The notes under the pieces are model-generated. The model was not told the DNA's origin, did no database searches, and worked only from the letters and a program-made list of their open reading frames with translations. The translations under genes were made by a program, and so were the position numbers. Positions 37,869 through 47,170 of a stretch of 64,000 nucleotides of DNA are shown piece by piece (the stretch's first letter is position 1; every line of letters begins with the position of its first letter). Origin of the DNA: Methanolinea sp. (lineage in GTDB: Archaea; Halobacteriota; Methanomicrobia; Methanomicrobiales; Methanospirillaceae); NCBI GenBank assembly GCA_024518585.1, contig JANIHI010000005.1, positions 37,315 through 101,314 on the forward strand. The letters are read 5' to 3'.

Positions 37869-38189
37869 ATGGATCCCTATGAAGAAGCCCTGAAAGAGAG
37901 CAGGGAAGGAACTGTTATTGCTATCGACGTCTCGTGCGGTGCACGCGAGGCGGTATTCCCTTCCGGGTATAACCCCTGGAGAAAGAGCATCTGCATGGCA
38001 GTCCGTGAGCCTCCGACAGGCGGAAAGGCAAATGCCGCGATTGTGAAGCAGCTCTCGCACTTCTTCTCCCTCCCCCCTTCCGCTGTCAGGATAGTGTCCG
38101 GGGCCTCCTCTCACCATAAGGCGGTCCTCCTTTCCGGAGTGAGCAGGGAGAATGTGATCGCCGCCCTGCGTCAGAAAGGCACTGCATAG
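37869..38189 (+). CDS. DUF167 (YggU-type) protein
   Basis: The 106-residue protein matches the DUF167 fold: an N-terminal strand segment, VREPPTGGKANAAIVKQLSHFF in the middle and VRIVSGASSHHKAVLL near the end, the usual family signature. It is found in all domains and its function is not established. A GGTATAAAC element near 37788 could be the promoter. The gene ends in TAG. Confidence 0.9.
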   Translation: MDPYEEALKESREGTVIAIDVSCGAREAVFPSGYNPWRKSICMAVREPPTGGKANAAIVKQLSHFFSLPPSAVRIVSGASSHHKAVLLSGVSRENVIAALRQKGTA

Positions 38190-38239
38190 GTCCCGGTTTT
38201 TTCCTGCCGTTTGCCTGCCATGGTGACGTCTGAAAAAAT

Positions 38240-38272
38240 ATTTTGATATATTATAAAATATAACGTATATTT
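38240..38272 (+). promoter_or_regulatory. AT-rich promoter region of dnaG
   Basis: The segment contains overlapping TATA-like elements (ATATATTATAAAATATA) about 85-100 bases upstream of the dnaG ATG. It is far more AT-rich than its surroundings. The length implies a leader of roughly 60 bases. Confidence 0.5.
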
Positions 38273-38344
38273 GTCACATGACAGATGCAGGGTTACCAGA
38301 TGGCAGACGTTGCGTGACACATCACGATTCACGGAGTGGAGTAA

Positions 38345-39592
38345 ATGTACTCCAGCGACACAACGAAGTACCTGATTCACATTCATCTCGAGGCAGAGGG
38401 GGTGGTCGAGAAACCTGACGTAGTGGGGGCCATCTTTGGCCAGACTGAAGGTTTACTCGGCGAAGATCTCGATCTGCGCGATTTACAGAGGACGGGGCGG
38501 CTTGGGCGGATAGACGTCCAGGTCACCAGTAAGAAGGGGGAGACCCGCGGGGAGATATTCATCGCGTCGTCCCTTGACAGGGCAGAGACTGCCATCCTCG
38601 CAGCATCCTTTGAGACGATCGACCGCGTGGGGCCCTGTGCGGCAAGGGTACGCGTGGAGTCCATCGAGGATATCCGTGTGAGCAAGAGGAAGCAGGTCGT
38701 TGCCCGGGCCCGGGAACTCCTGATGGAGGCATTCGAGGAGGGGACGATTGATAGTACCGCCCTCATCGACGAGGTCCGCGAGAGCTTGAGGATAGAAAAG
38801 ATTGGGACCATCGGCGATGACAGGGTTCCGGCCGGCCCAAATGTCCTCGATTCTGACGCCATCATCGTCGTCGAGGGCCGGGCCGATGTCCTGAACCTCC
38901 TCCGGTTCGGCATCAAGAACGCGGTTGCCGTCGAAGGCTCCCGGATCCCAAAGACCATCATCGATCTCTGCGAAAAAAAGACTGCCACCGCATTTTTTGA
39001 CGGGGACAGGGGGGGAGACCTGATCCTGAGGGAACTTCTCCAGGTTGCCGAGATTGACTTCATTGCGTATGCACCCCGGGGAAAGAGCGTGGAAGACCTC
39101 TCCCGGAAGGAGATCACCAAGGCTCTCCGGAACAAGATACCGGCCGAGTACGTGAGAGAGGAGGTCCCCGCCGGGGAAGCGGATGAGGGTGTGGCACCTC
39201 CCCTTCCGACCACGGGTGCCTTGCTGCAGGAAAAAGGGGCAACCGAGGCAGAATCACCTCTTCCCAAACGAAAGGAGCAAAAAAAGCAGGGAGAGTCTGC
39301 CGCGCAGGGAAGCCATAGGACATTATCTGACCATCTCGCCGAAGTGAAAGGTCACCGCACGGCCCGTTTCCTCTCCCCTGACTACACCGTCGTCAGGGAA
39401 GTGGCGCTTGACGAGGTTGACCAGACCCTCGATGACCTCAACGGGAGCGCACGGGGACTCGTCATTGATGGCGAGATCAGCCAGAAGATGCTTGACAGGA
39501 TGGTGGCAAAGGGGTTCGAGTACGTTGCTGCACGGGGGTACAAGGGCATAATAAAGCGGCCTCTCTCCCTGAGGCTCCTTAAAATTGCCTGA
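38345..39592 (+). CDS. dnaG: DnaG-type primase (archaeal)
   Basis: The 415-residue protein has the archaeal DnaG N-terminal domain ([31 protein letters not shown]) and a central TOPRIM domain with [14 protein letters not shown] (about 172-185) and FFDGDRGGD (about 217-225). A variable charged linker (about 275-330) and a C-terminal domain follow. Archaeal DnaG is associated with the exosome and may also make primers. It lies alone with its own AT-rich promoter; a UPF0058 gene follows. Confidence 0.95.
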   Translation: MYSSDTTKYLIHIHLEAEGVVEKPDVVGAIFGQTEGLLGEDLDLRDLQRTGRLGRIDVQVTSKKGETRGEIFIASSLDRAETAILAASFETIDRVGPCAARVRVESIEDIRVSKRKQVVARARELLMEAFEEGTIDSTALIDEVRESLRIEKIGTIGDDRVPAGPNVLDSDAIIVVEGRADVLNLLRFGIKNAVAVEGSRIPKTIIDLCEKKTATAFFDGDRGGDLILRELLQVAEIDFIAYAPRGKSVEDLSRKEITKALRNKIPAEYVREEVPAGEADEGVAPPLPTTGALLQEKGATEAESPLPKRKEQKKQGESAAQGSHRTLSDHLAEVKGHRTARFLSPDYTVVREVALDEVDQTLDDLNGSARGLVIDGEISQKMLDRMVAKGFEYVAARGYKGIIKRPLSLRLLKIA

Positions 39593-39606
39593 TTTTTCCC
39601 CGGGTT

Positions 39607-39617
39607 ACATATTTATT
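39607..39617 (+). promoter_or_regulatory. TATA box of the UPF0058 gene
   Basis: ACATATTTATT, nearly identical to the element before tRNA-Leu, lies about 36-46 bases upstream of the ATG at 39653. Confidence 0.5.
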
Positions 39618-39652
39618 CCTCCCTTGCATACCACTATCTTGGAAGTGAGTGT

Positions 39653-39937
39653 ATGCACAAGGAGGAACTGATCACACTGCACCAGATGCTCTACGAGATC
39701 AAGGACTACTTTGAATCAACGAACTCGGACCTGAAGTTTTCCCAATACTACTCACTGAAAATTAATCCCTCGCAATTCCACAAGAGCAAGACAGAGCATA
39801 AGTACGCCATTTTCGTTCTTGGAAACGAGCTGGCAAATGCCATGAAAGACGTGGAGTTCTCGGCCTGCGGGAGGATATCGGCCCGCATGAAGGAACTTGC
39901 GGCCAAGACTCTGAAGGAAATGGAATACATTCAGTAG
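39653..39937 (+). CDS. UPF0058 family protein
   Basis: The 94-residue protein matches the archaeal UPF0058 family (PF01893) along its whole length: a helical MHKEELITLHQMLYEIKDYFE start, a NPSQFHKSKTEHKYAIFVLG middle and a helical end. Function is not known; it is predicted to be a small, soluble, helical protein. It has its own TATA box and is not overlapping with neighbours. Confidence 0.9.
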   Translation: MHKEELITLHQMLYEIKDYFESTNSDLKFSQYYSLKINPSQFHKSKTEHKYAIFVLGNELANAMKDVEFSACGRISARMKELAAKTLKEMEYIQ

Positions 39938-39979
39938 AAAGGATCTCTCCTTTTAAAATCGCGTCAATAGTAATTTTAA

Positions 39980-40774
39980 TCACTTTTTCATGAGCTCTTC
40001 CTGTTCAAGGAGGTATCCTGCCAGGAGGCGGGGAATATTGACACCCATGCAGTGCCAGTTCGGTGTCCCGTTCACTTCCAGGACGCAATAGCCACCATCC
40101 CTCCGGAGGAGGTCAACACCCCCGTAATCGACCCCGACGGCGGCAGCAGCAGCGACAGAACATTCTGCCATGGCATCGTCAATCTCGATGGGTTTTCCGA
40201 TACCTCCCTGGTGAATATTGTGGGCAAGCGTATGTGAACTCCTGGAAATCGCTCCCACTGCCTCGCCATCAATGACAAAGACGCGGTAATCACTCATGTT
40301 GGGGACGTACTCCTGCAGGTAGTACGGCGGGTCTCCGAGTTCAGCAGCGGACCGGATGAGGACAATGCCGTTTCCATCGTACCCGTAGACGGGTTTTATC
40401 ACGGCCTGTCCGTGCCGGGCCAGGAAGTGTTCGGCAATCTCCCGGGAAGAGGTAAAACAGGTCGTCGGCGTTGGTATCCCGTTGCGGATGAGCAGCGCAC
40501 TCGTCAGGACTTTGCTCGCGCATGTAAAGATGGAGAGGGGAGAATTGATGACCCGGTTTTGCACCGAGAGGGCATTGACTGCCTCGAACTGGAATTCATC
40601 CTGGGAAAGTCCGCAGACCCAGACGAGGGACCCGGAGATTCCCGATGAAAAGGGATCGACTCTTGCCAGGTCAAGGTACGCATAACTCCCCCCGGCCCGT
40701 GTGATCTCGCGGGCAACCATGGAGGTCGAGTTGTCACCGGGTGTATCGGTCGGTTTGGGAACAATGTGGATCAT
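39980..40774 (-). CDS. mptN: RimK-like ATP-grasp alpha-L-glutamate ligase, probably MptN
   Basis: The 264-residue ATP-grasp protein has KPVYGYDGNGIVLI, QEYVPNMSDYRVFVIDGEAVGAI and EVNGTPNW segments. These fit the archaeal RimK-like ligases that add glutamate to cofactors: MptN (tetrahydromethanopterin) or CofF (F420). MptN is favoured because in Methanocaldococcus mptN neighbours the tes homologue, and tes lies 1.2 kb away here. The distinction is not certain. Start 40774 (MIHIVPK) fits family N-termini better than the longer 40858 start. Confidence 0.75.
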   Translation of the reverse strand: MIHIVPKPTDTPGDNSTSMVAREITRAGGSYAYLDLARVDPFSSGISGSLVWVCGLSQDEFQFEAVNALSVQNRVINSPLSIFTCASKVLTSALLIRNGIPTPTTCFTSSREIAEHFLARHGQAVIKPVYGYDGNGIVLIRSAAELGDPPYYLQEYVPNMSDYRVFVIDGEAVGAISRSSHTLAHNIHQGGIGKPIEIDDAMAECSVAAAAAVGVDYGGVDLLRRDGGYCVLEVNGTPNWHCMGVNIPRLLAGYLLEQEELMKK

Positions 40775-40890
40775 GGGACACCCTGGATTTTTCACCAGGG
40801 TAATGTGTCGTGGGCCGTTAAATATCCCACCGGGATGGGGCAGGGGGGGAGTCGTCACATTCTTCTGGGGAAATCGCCAATTTTTCTCCC

Positions 40891-41826
40891 ATGCGCTATT
40901 ATCCCAACCCTGCCAGGGGACTGGATATCGCCCGTGTCAACCGTGCCATCGAGGAGGCCTTCGCGGAGCATGCCCGGGGGAACGTCCAGATGCCCCCCAA
41001 ACTCTATATCACATTCGAGAAGGGGGACTTTCGGACGATGCCAGGGTATATCCCCTCGCTCGGGATTGCCGGTGTCAAGATCGTCAACGTCCATCCCCAT
41101 AACCCTGAACGCGGACTACCAACGGTGATGGCCCTCACGGTCGTCCTGGATGTCCAGACCGGACTGCCCGTGGCGATTCTCAATGCCACGGACCTTACTG
41201 ACCTCCGGACGGGTGCAGCGGGGGCAGTCGCTGCAAAGTACCTCGCTCCCCGGCGCACGGTAAAACTGGGGCTTGTCGGGTCAGGAAGGCAGGCCCGGGC
41301 CCAGCTCATGGCAATCCGTCGGGAACTCGACGTCAGGGAGGTGCTCGTCTGGAGCAGGAACAGGGATAAAGCAGAGAAGTTCTGCGACGAGATGGGGAGG
41401 GAGATATGCCGGGCGGAGGAGCTCGACGTGGTCTGTGACTGCGATGTCCTTGTCACAACGACACCTTCCCGGGAGCCCCTGGTCAAAGACCGGTGGATAT
41501 CCGGGGGGACACACATCAATGCAATCGGTGCAGACGCCCCGGGAAAGCAGGAGCTTGAGCCTGCCATCCTCCAGAGGGCAACCGTTTATGTGGATGACCC
41601 GGCCCAGGCCATTCACTCGGGTGAGGTCAACGTGCCCATCAGGAGAGGCCTCTTTGCCCCCGGGCGTATTGCAGGGACCCTGGGAGAGGTCGTCATCGGA
41701 AGGAAGGGGCGAAAGAGCCCGGACGAGATCACCCTCTTTGACTCAACCGGCCTTGCCATCCAGGACCTGGCGATCGCTGCCATTGCCTCCGCGACTGCTG
41801 ATAGTGTCGAACTCCCCTTCCCGTGA
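40891..41826 (+). CDS. Ornithine cyclodeaminase / alanine dehydrogenase family protein
   Basis: The 311-residue protein has the mu-crystallin/OCD fold: NATDLTDLRTGAAGAVAAKYLA precedes a Rossmann motif LGLVGSGRQARAQL (about 130), and HINAIGADAPGKQEL follows. In archaea this family includes an NAD-dependent alanine dehydrogenase as well as ornithine cyclodeaminases, and sequence alone does not separate them. It lies between the divergent mptN gene and the convergent tes gene. Confidence 0.87.
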   Translation: MRYYPNPARGLDIARVNRAIEEAFAEHARGNVQMPPKLYITFEKGDFRTMPGYIPSLGIAGVKIVNVHPHNPERGLPTVMALTVVLDVQTGLPVAILNATDLTDLRTGAAGAVAAKYLAPRRTVKLGLVGSGRQARAQLMAIRRELDVREVLVWSRNRDKAEKFCDEMGREICRAEELDVVCDCDVLVTTTPSREPLVKDRWISGGTHINAIGADAPGKQELEPAILQRATVYVDDPAQAIHSGEVNVPIRRGLFAPGRIAGTLGEVVIGRKGRKSPDEITLFDSTGLAIQDLAIAAIASATADSVELPFP

Positions 41827-41935
41827 CCATTGAAGGGGAACTACCCTCGCAGGGGACGGATCCCCTGCCTGCGATCAGGAGGTACCCTGCCCCACACAGC
41901 GGGGGCCGGGAACTGACCCAGGTATCACGGGGACG

Positions 41936-43408
41936 TCAGGTATCGAGCGGTCTGCTCCATTTCTTCCAGACAACTTCGCGGTAGACAGGACCGCTGTTGT
42001 AGGTGCAGAACGGGATGAGTGTCCCGTCCGGCGTCGCGTAATGGATGCAGCAGCGCTGGACGCGGGAGAGGTCATAATTGTACCGGTCCATGAAGTGCAT
42101 GGTCCCGACAAAGAGGGCATTCCAGTGGAACTCGCGGAGCGCGTCGAAGTTGTGGAAAAGGAGGGTCTTTCCAAGGATCTTCCAGAGGTCTCTGCCCTTC
42201 TTGTGTTCAGCCTTTTTCACCGAGTGGTTCAGGTCCGAGAGCGTCTCCAGGAGGGCCCTGTATTTGGCGAGGAAACCTCCGCTGCGAAGCTTCTCCGCAG
42301 TCTCAGAGAGGGCCGAGAGGAGGTTTTCGACATCGACGATGCGGTTGACCGGGGTCATCCCGTCATCGTTGACAAAGACGTATGTTGCCGCACCGCAGTG
42401 CTGGTGCGCCGTGAAACGGATCTGGGGTTTGCCCGTGAAGGCCTCGACGAAATCGGAGAAGGGGACGACGCAGGGAACAGGGTAGAAATCGTCTTTCTTG
42501 ATGATCCCGCCAGTCTGGTCCTCGATGCCCTCGAGGAGCTCAGGGATTGTTATCCTCTCGCGGGCCACGTCCTCATCGCTCGCAGCCCCGGTGAACGCTA
42601 TCGGCTGGAAGTTCACACCCCGGACCGCATGGATATGGTCCGCTGCAAACCTGATGATCCCGCCAACCTCGTGATCGTTTCGTCCCTTGATGATGGTTGG
42701 TACGAGGACGACTCCCACCTTCAGTTCCTCGCAGTTCTCGATGACCTTTTGATCGGACGCGATCTTGGGATTTGTCTCCTTCGTGATTCCGTCAAAGTGG
42801 AGGTACAGGGTCGAGAGCCCGGCATCCCGCAGTTCCTGGAGGTACGCGCTATCCCTGGCCAGTTTTATCCCGTTCGTTGCCACCTGGACCTGGGGAAACC
42901 CCATCTCCTTTGCCGCAGCGATGATCCGGGGCAGGTCATCCCTCATCGTGGGCTCGCCGCCCGAGAACTGGACTGCAGGTGTCGGGACGGGTTTTTCCTC
43001 GCGGAGGAGCCGGAGCATTGCCATGACCTGGTCAAACGTTGGTTCGTAAATGTAGCCGCAGGCCCGGGCATTCGCAAAACAGAAGTCGCAGTTGAGGTTA
43101 CACCTGTTCGTCAGGTCAATATTGGCAAGCAGCGTCGCAGACCTGTGGTTGGTGCATATCCCGCAGTAAGAGGGGCAGCCACCCGGGGGGGCGTCCCGGT
43201 GCGGGTTCTCGATCCCCTTCCCTATCGATTCGAACCTCTCGAACTTTTTCCACAGTTCTGCGTCAGACCAGTAAATGTCACGGAAATGACCGTGCTCAGG
43301 GCAGGTACGCTCGAGCCAGACTTTCCCCCCGTCTTCCAGGATCGTTGCATCGAGCACCGCGTTGCACCTCGGGCAGAGGCTCCTGGTCTTCTTGAGTATT
43401 GCTGGCAT
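41936..43408 (-). CDS. tes: Radical SAM tetraether lipid synthase homologue
   Basis: The 490-residue protein has the radical SAM cluster motif CNLNCDFC near residue 104-111, followed by VQFSGGEPTMRDDLP. Cysteine-rich flanks are present: SLCPRC at the start, CPSYCGICTNH before the core and RCCIHYATPDGTLIPFC at the end. This arrangement fits the archaeal MJ0619-type enzymes shown to join archaeol chains into tetraether lipids. Its position beside carS, the CDP-archaeol synthase gene, supports a lipid role. It is divergent from carS, with 68 bp between the two starts. Confidence 0.85.
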   Translation of the reverse strand: MPAILKKTRSLCPRCNAVLDATILEDGGKVWLERTCPEHGHFRDIYWSDAELWKKFERFESIGKGIENPHRDAPPGGCPSYCGICTNHRSATLLANIDLTNRCNLNCDFCFANARACGYIYEPTFDQVMAMLRLLREEKPVPTPAVQFSGGEPTMRDDLPRIIAAAKEMGFPQVQVATNGIKLARDSAYLQELRDAGLSTLYLHFDGITKETNPKIASDQKVIENCEELKVGVVLVPTIIKGRNDHEVGGIIRFAADHIHAVRGVNFQPIAFTGAASDEDVARERITIPELLEGIEDQTGGIIKKDDFYPVPCVVPFSDFVEAFTGKPQIRFTAHQHCGAATYVFVNDDGMTPVNRIVDVENLLSALSETAEKLRSGGFLAKYRALLETLSDLNHSVKKAEHKKGRDLWKILGKTLLFHNFDALREFHWNALFVGTMHFMDRYNYDLSRVQRCCIHYATPDGTLIPFCTYNSGPVYREVVWKKWSRPLDT

Positions 43409-43476
43409 GACACCAATCCACCGTCAGGTTGATAATTTCTGGGATATCTTAATGCTTATAATTACGCTTTATTACA

Positions 43477-44043
43477 GTGACTGGAGAGCATATTATTAGT
43501 CCTGATTCCTTCATAATAGCATTGGTCGCCGCTTTATGGGTCATGCTGCCGGCCTACGTCCCCAATTCCGTGGCAGCATGCTCTGGCGGCGGTCGCCCCA
43601 TCGACGGGGGGAGGAACTTTTCTGACGGCAGGAGACTTCTTGGGGACGGGAAGACGTACCGGGGTTTCATCTGTGGTGTTGCCGGTGGAATGGGTGTCGG
43701 GTTTGTCCAGGTCTGGCTCCAGGGGGTTCTGCCTCTTGGGTTTCTCCCCTCCCAGACGATCCTCTCTGTCGTCCTCCTCTCCGTCGGGGCACTGCTTGGA
43801 GACATCGCAAAGAGCTTCTTCAAGCGCAGGCTCGGGAAGGCCAGTGGAGAGAGCTGGCCGGTTGCGGACCAGTATGACTTTGTTGCAGGGTCGTTCCTGC
43901 TCCTTGCCCTCTTTGATCCCGGGTGGCTGGTGGGGGCAGTGACCCTTCCCGTCCTCTTCTGGATCCTGCTGCTGACGCCCCTTCTCCACAAGGTCGCTAA
44001 CCTGATTGGGTTCTATACCGGAGTAAAAGATGTACCATGGTGA
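43477..44043 (+). CDS. carS: CDP-archaeol synthase
   Basis: The 188-residue membrane protein has the archaeal CarS pattern: an N-terminal ALWVMLPAYVPNSVA, PIDGGRNFSDGRRLLGDGKTYRG, and the later GDIAKSFFKRRLGKASGESWPVADQYDF segment. About five membrane helices are seen. It transfers CMP from CTP to unsaturated archaetidic acid in phospholipid synthesis. The start is GTG at 43477. A TTATAATTA element around 43453-43463 in the shared gap with tes may be its promoter. The end overlaps pyrE by 7 bp. Confidence 0.92.
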   Translation: MTGEHIISPDSFIIALVAALWVMLPAYVPNSVAACSGGGRPIDGGRNFSDGRRLLGDGKTYRGFICGVAGGMGVGFVQVWLQGVLPLGFLPSQTILSVVLLSVGALLGDIAKSFFKRRLGKASGESWPVADQYDFVAGSFLLLALFDPGWLVGAVTLPVLFWILLLTPLLHKVANLIGFYTGVKDVPW

Positions 44044-44570
44044 CTGAGATAGTGCAAATTCTCCGCGAATGCGGTGCCGTGGAGTATGGGGACTTTGTCC
44101 TGGCCTCGGGTGAGAGGAGTACTTATTACCTGGATATCAAGAAGGTCATCACCCATCCCCATGCGTTGCAAAGAATTGCGGCTCTCATCGCAAAACGATA
44201 TGACTTTGACGTTGTTGCCGGGGTGGCGGTGGGGGGAGTCCCCCTGGCGGTGGCCGTCTCGCTTGAGAGCAGGAAGCCGTTTGCAATCATCCGCAGCCAG
44301 GAAAAGGAGCATGGAAAGGCGGGAAAGATCATCGGCGACGTGGAGAGAAAAAGGGTCCTCCTCGTGGAGGATGTCACGACATCCGGGGGGTCTGTCCTCC
44401 GGGGAACAAATGCCCTGAGGGAGGCCGGTGCCCATGTTGACACCGTCGTCGTCGTGGTGGACCGGGAAGCGGGAGCAGGGGAGAACCTGGCACGGCAAGG
44501 GATAAAGCTCGAGCCCCTCGCACGCGCATCCGATATCCTTGGTGTCCCGGGAGAGAACAGCAATCGTTAA
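44037..44570 (+). CDS. pyrE: Orotate phosphoribosyltransferase
   Basis: The 177-residue protein has the PRPP motif VLLVEDVTTSGGSV (about 107-120), an N-terminal FVLASGERSTYYLDIKKV segment and AGVAVGGVPLAVAV. It joins orotate and PRPP to form orotidylate in the pyrimidine pathway. It overlaps carS at its start (ATGGTGA) and precedes purD by 18 bp, so carS-pyrE-purD-argF probably form a transcript. Confidence 0.94.
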   Translation: MVTEIVQILRECGAVEYGDFVLASGERSTYYLDIKKVITHPHALQRIAALIAKRYDFDVVAGVAVGGVPLAVAVSLESRKPFAIIRSQEKEHGKAGKIIGDVERKRVLLVEDVTTSGGSVLRGTNALREAGAHVDTVVVVVDREAGAGENLARQGIKLEPLARASDILGVPGENSNR

Positions 44571-44588
44571 CAGACGCGGTTACGATAC

Positions 44589-45881
44589 ATGACTATGAAG
44601 GTCCTGGTTGTGGGGGGTGGTGGCAGGGAGCATGCCATTGCCATGGCGCTGTCCCGCAACAGCGATGTCGAATTGTACGCAGTGATGGCGCAGGCAAACC
44701 CCGGTATTGCACGCCTCTGCAAAGGTTTTCTCGTCGAGAAGGAGACCCTGGTCACGGCGGTCTCCCGGTTTGCCCGGGCCAACGCCGTCGACTATGCAAT
44801 AATCGGCCCCGAGGCCCCCCTCGAAGCAGGTGTGGTGGATGTCCTTGAAGAGGCCGGGATCCCCTGCGTCGGACCGACCCGTGCTGCAGCCCGGCTCGAG
44901 ACCGACAAGGCATTCTGCAGGGAGATGATGGAGAGGCACGGTATTGCCGGGTGTCCCCGGTACAGGGTTTTTTACCGCGCCGAAGATGCGATCATGTTCC
45001 TCGAGGAGTACCCGGGGGACCTCGCGATCAAGCCCGTCGGGCTCACGGGGGGCAAGGGGGTCAGGATAATGGGGGAACATCTCGACAGGAAGGGTGCCGC
45101 TGACTATATCCGTGGCCTTGGGAGCGGGGTCGTCCTCGAGGAACGCCTGATCGGGGAGGAATTTACCCTCCAGGCCTTCACCGATGGGTCGCACCTTGTC
45201 CCCATGCCACTCGTGCAGGACCATAAAAGGGCCTACGAGGGAGACGAGGGTCCAAACACGGGAGGAATGGGATCCTATTCCCTCCCTGACCATACCCTCC
45301 CCTTCGTTACGGAGGAAGACAGGCAGAAGGCCCAGAACATCATGCAGTCTGCGGTATCGGCAATGGACGCAGCAGGGACACCCTACCGGGGAATCCTGTA
45401 CGGCCAGTTCATGAACACACGGGAAGGCCCGATGGTCATCGAGTTCAACGCCCGGTTCGGCGATCCAGAGGCAATGAATGTTCTTTCCCTTCTCGAAACG
45501 GACCTCCTCCGTATCATGGAACGGATCGTGGAGGGGAACCTCCCCGCACTGCCGGTCCGCTTCTCCCGCAAGGCCACGGTCTGCAAGTATATCGTCCCGG
45601 AAGGCTACCCCGATTCACCTGTTCCAGACCAGCCTGTCACCCTTGGTGCCTATGAGCCCGCCATTCTCTACTATGCAAATGTGCGGGAGTCTGGTGGTGT
45701 TCTGTATACCGGGTCTTCGCGCACGATGGCGTTCGTGGGTGTCGGTGATACCCTGGAGGAGGCAGAGAGGATCGCGGAGAGTGCGGCATCCGGGGTCACG
45801 GGCAGGGTCCGGCACCGCAGGGACATAGGGACTTCTGCACTCCTTCAGCGCAGGGTCGCACACATGAGGGAACTCCGATGA
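44589..45881 (+). CDS. purD: Phosphoribosylamine-glycine ligase
   Basis: The 430-residue ATP-grasp enzyme begins with [18 protein letters not shown] and has [36 protein letters not shown] and [12 protein letters not shown]. These are the standard PurD hallmarks. It makes glycinamide ribonucleotide in purine synthesis. Its last bases overlap the ATG of argF (ATGA at 45878-45881). ATG at 44589 is followed by another ATG at 44595. Confidence 0.95.
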   Translation: MTMKVLVVGGGGREHAIAMALSRNSDVELYAVMAQANPGIARLCKGFLVEKETLVTAVSRFARANAVDYAIIGPEAPLEAGVVDVLEEAGIPCVGPTRAAARLETDKAFCREMMERHGIAGCPRYRVFYRAEDAIMFLEEYPGDLAIKPVGLTGGKGVRIMGEHLDRKGAADYIRGLGSGVVLEERLIGEEFTLQAFTDGSHLVPMPLVQDHKRAYEGDEGPNTGGMGSYSLPDHTLPFVTEEDRQKAQNIMQSAVSAMDAAGTPYRGILYGQFMNTREGPMVIEFNARFGDPEAMNVLSLLETDLLRIMERIVEGNLPALPVRFSRKATVCKYIVPEGYPDSPVPDQPVTLGAYEPAILYYANVRESGGVLYTGSSRTMAFVGVGDTLEEAERIAESAASGVTGRVRHRRDIGTSALLQRRVAHMRELR

Positions 45882-46789
45882 AGCGCGACTTCATTTCTAT
45901 CCTTGATGTCACGGCAGGAGAACTGGACTTTCTCCTCTCCGAGGCCTCGCGTCTGAAATCCATGCGCAGGGAGGGCAGGGCCACTCCGTGCCTCCCGGGA
46001 AAGACGCTGGCCATGATATTCGAGAAGTCATCGACCCGCACCCGTATCTCGTTTGAGGTGGGAATGGCCGAGCTGGGGGGAACCGCACTCTTTTTGAACG
46101 CCCAGGACCTTCAGATCGGGAGGGGGGAAGAAATTCGCGACACAGCACGGGTGGCATCGCGGTACGTCTCGGGCGTGATGATCCGTGCCTACCGGCACTC
46201 CACCATCGAGGAGTTCGCCCGTTACGCAACGGTCCCGGTCATCAACGGGCTTTCCGACCTGGAACACCCCTGCCAGATCCTTGCCGACATCATGACGATA
46301 AAGGAGCATTTTGGGAAGACCGATGGCATCAGGGTCGGGTGGGTCGGGGACGGTGACAACGTGTGCAACTCGCTCATTCTCTCGTCAGCACTCACGGGGA
46401 TGGAGGTGACCGTTGCCACACCCCGGGGATACGAACCGCCGTCCCGGGTGATAGATTCAGCACGCAGTCACGGTGGCAGGGTCACCCTCGTCGGTGACCC
46501 TGAAAGTGCGGTCAGGGATGCTCATGTCATCGTGACCGATACCTGGGTCTCGATGGGCACCGAGGCGGAGCGTGATGCGCGTCTCAGGGCATTCTTTGGG
46601 TATACCATCACTGCAGAAATGATCGAACGTGCAGCACCAGATGCGATTTTCATGCACTGTCTCCCGGCCCACCGGGGGCAGGAAGTCACTGACGACGTGA
46701 TTGAAGGTCCCCGGAGTGTCGTTTTTGACGAGGCGGAGAACCGCCTCCATGCCCAGAAAGCACTCCTCGCCTTCCTGATGGGTGGGTGA
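45878..46789 (+). CDS. argF: Ornithine carbamoyltransferase
   Basis: The 303-residue protein has the carbamoyl-phosphate motif SSTRTR (about 51), HPCQ (about 129) and the ornithine-binding HCLPAHRG (about 260). It converts ornithine and carbamoyl phosphate to citrulline in arginine synthesis. It is coupled to purD by ATGA and is the last gene of the carS-pyrE-purD-argF set. Both argF and the pyrimidine route draw on carbamoyl phosphate. Confidence 0.95.
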   Translation: MKRDFISILDVTAGELDFLLSEASRLKSMRREGRATPCLPGKTLAMIFEKSSTRTRISFEVGMAELGGTALFLNAQDLQIGRGEEIRDTARVASRYVSGVMIRAYRHSTIEEFARYATVPVINGLSDLEHPCQILADIMTIKEHFGKTDGIRVGWVGDGDNVCNSLILSSALTGMEVTVATPRGYEPPSRVIDSARSHGGRVTLVGDPESAVRDAHVIVTDTWVSMGTEAERDARLRAFFGYTITAEMIERAAPDAIFMHCLPAHRGQEVTDDVIEGPRSVVFDEAENRLHAQKALLAFLMGG

Positions 46790-47170
46790 ATACCACCCGT
46801 CCTCCCTTCTTGAACAGCTGCTTTTTTCCTGTCCCGGGATACAAAGGCGCACGGGTCGTCCGGGAGAAGGTGCAGAAGGGTCCCCCGGGTGGGGGAAAGA
46901 CGCAGCCAGTATTCCAAAAGAGGACGTTGAGAAATTTCTTGAAAGAAAGAAAAGTGCTTTCACTATTTTCAATTTTTTTATAAAATTACCAAAAATATTT
47001 AAATACCCTTGGGAGGAGTATCATGTAACGCCAGGGGGTCAATTACCTGTACCTGGAAGGGGGGTTTTTCGGCACAGGCACATCAGCACGCTATCACCGG
47101 GTTGAATGGGAAAACCTGGGTGTTTACAGGATTCGGCGTTTTATCGGCAGGAATGCAGGAAGGAGTAAAA
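46790..47170. other. Intergenic region with promoter and start-stop element before the calpain-like gene
   Basis: The first part is ordinary, the second (46940-47005) strongly AT-rich. AAATATTTAAATA at about 46992-47004 is a good TATA candidate. Immediately behind it GGGAGGAG (47011-47018) precedes ATG-TAA (47023-47028), a start codon followed directly by a stop. About 140 bases then lead to the chosen start of the calpain-like gene. The frame is open from 47009, but the extension has no recognised sequence. No other gene is seen. Confidence 0.45.
46992..47004 (+). promoter_or_regulatory. TATA-like element before the calpain-like gene cluster
   Basis: AAATATTTAAATA follows a T-rich run and is the strongest TATA candidate for the four-gene set that begins at 47171. 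It lies about 170 bases upstream of the chosen start, so the leader would be long. Confidence 0.5.

Noticed and set aside
42041..43432. 463-residue open frame on the plus strand opposite tes
   Set aside because: It lies wholly antisense to a clear radical SAM gene with complete motifs; its own sequence has no recognisable domain and is typical of GC-rich shadow frames.
46782..47105. 107-codon frame after argF
   Set aside because: Runs through the AT-rich promoter region and the start-stop element; sequence looks non-coding, although the middle part is charged.
47009..47170. N-terminal extension of the calpain-like gene from TTG 47009
   Set aside because: The TTG lies inside the SD itself, the extension has no recognised sequence, and ATG 47171 has a good site. 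A start at 47153 cannot be excluded.
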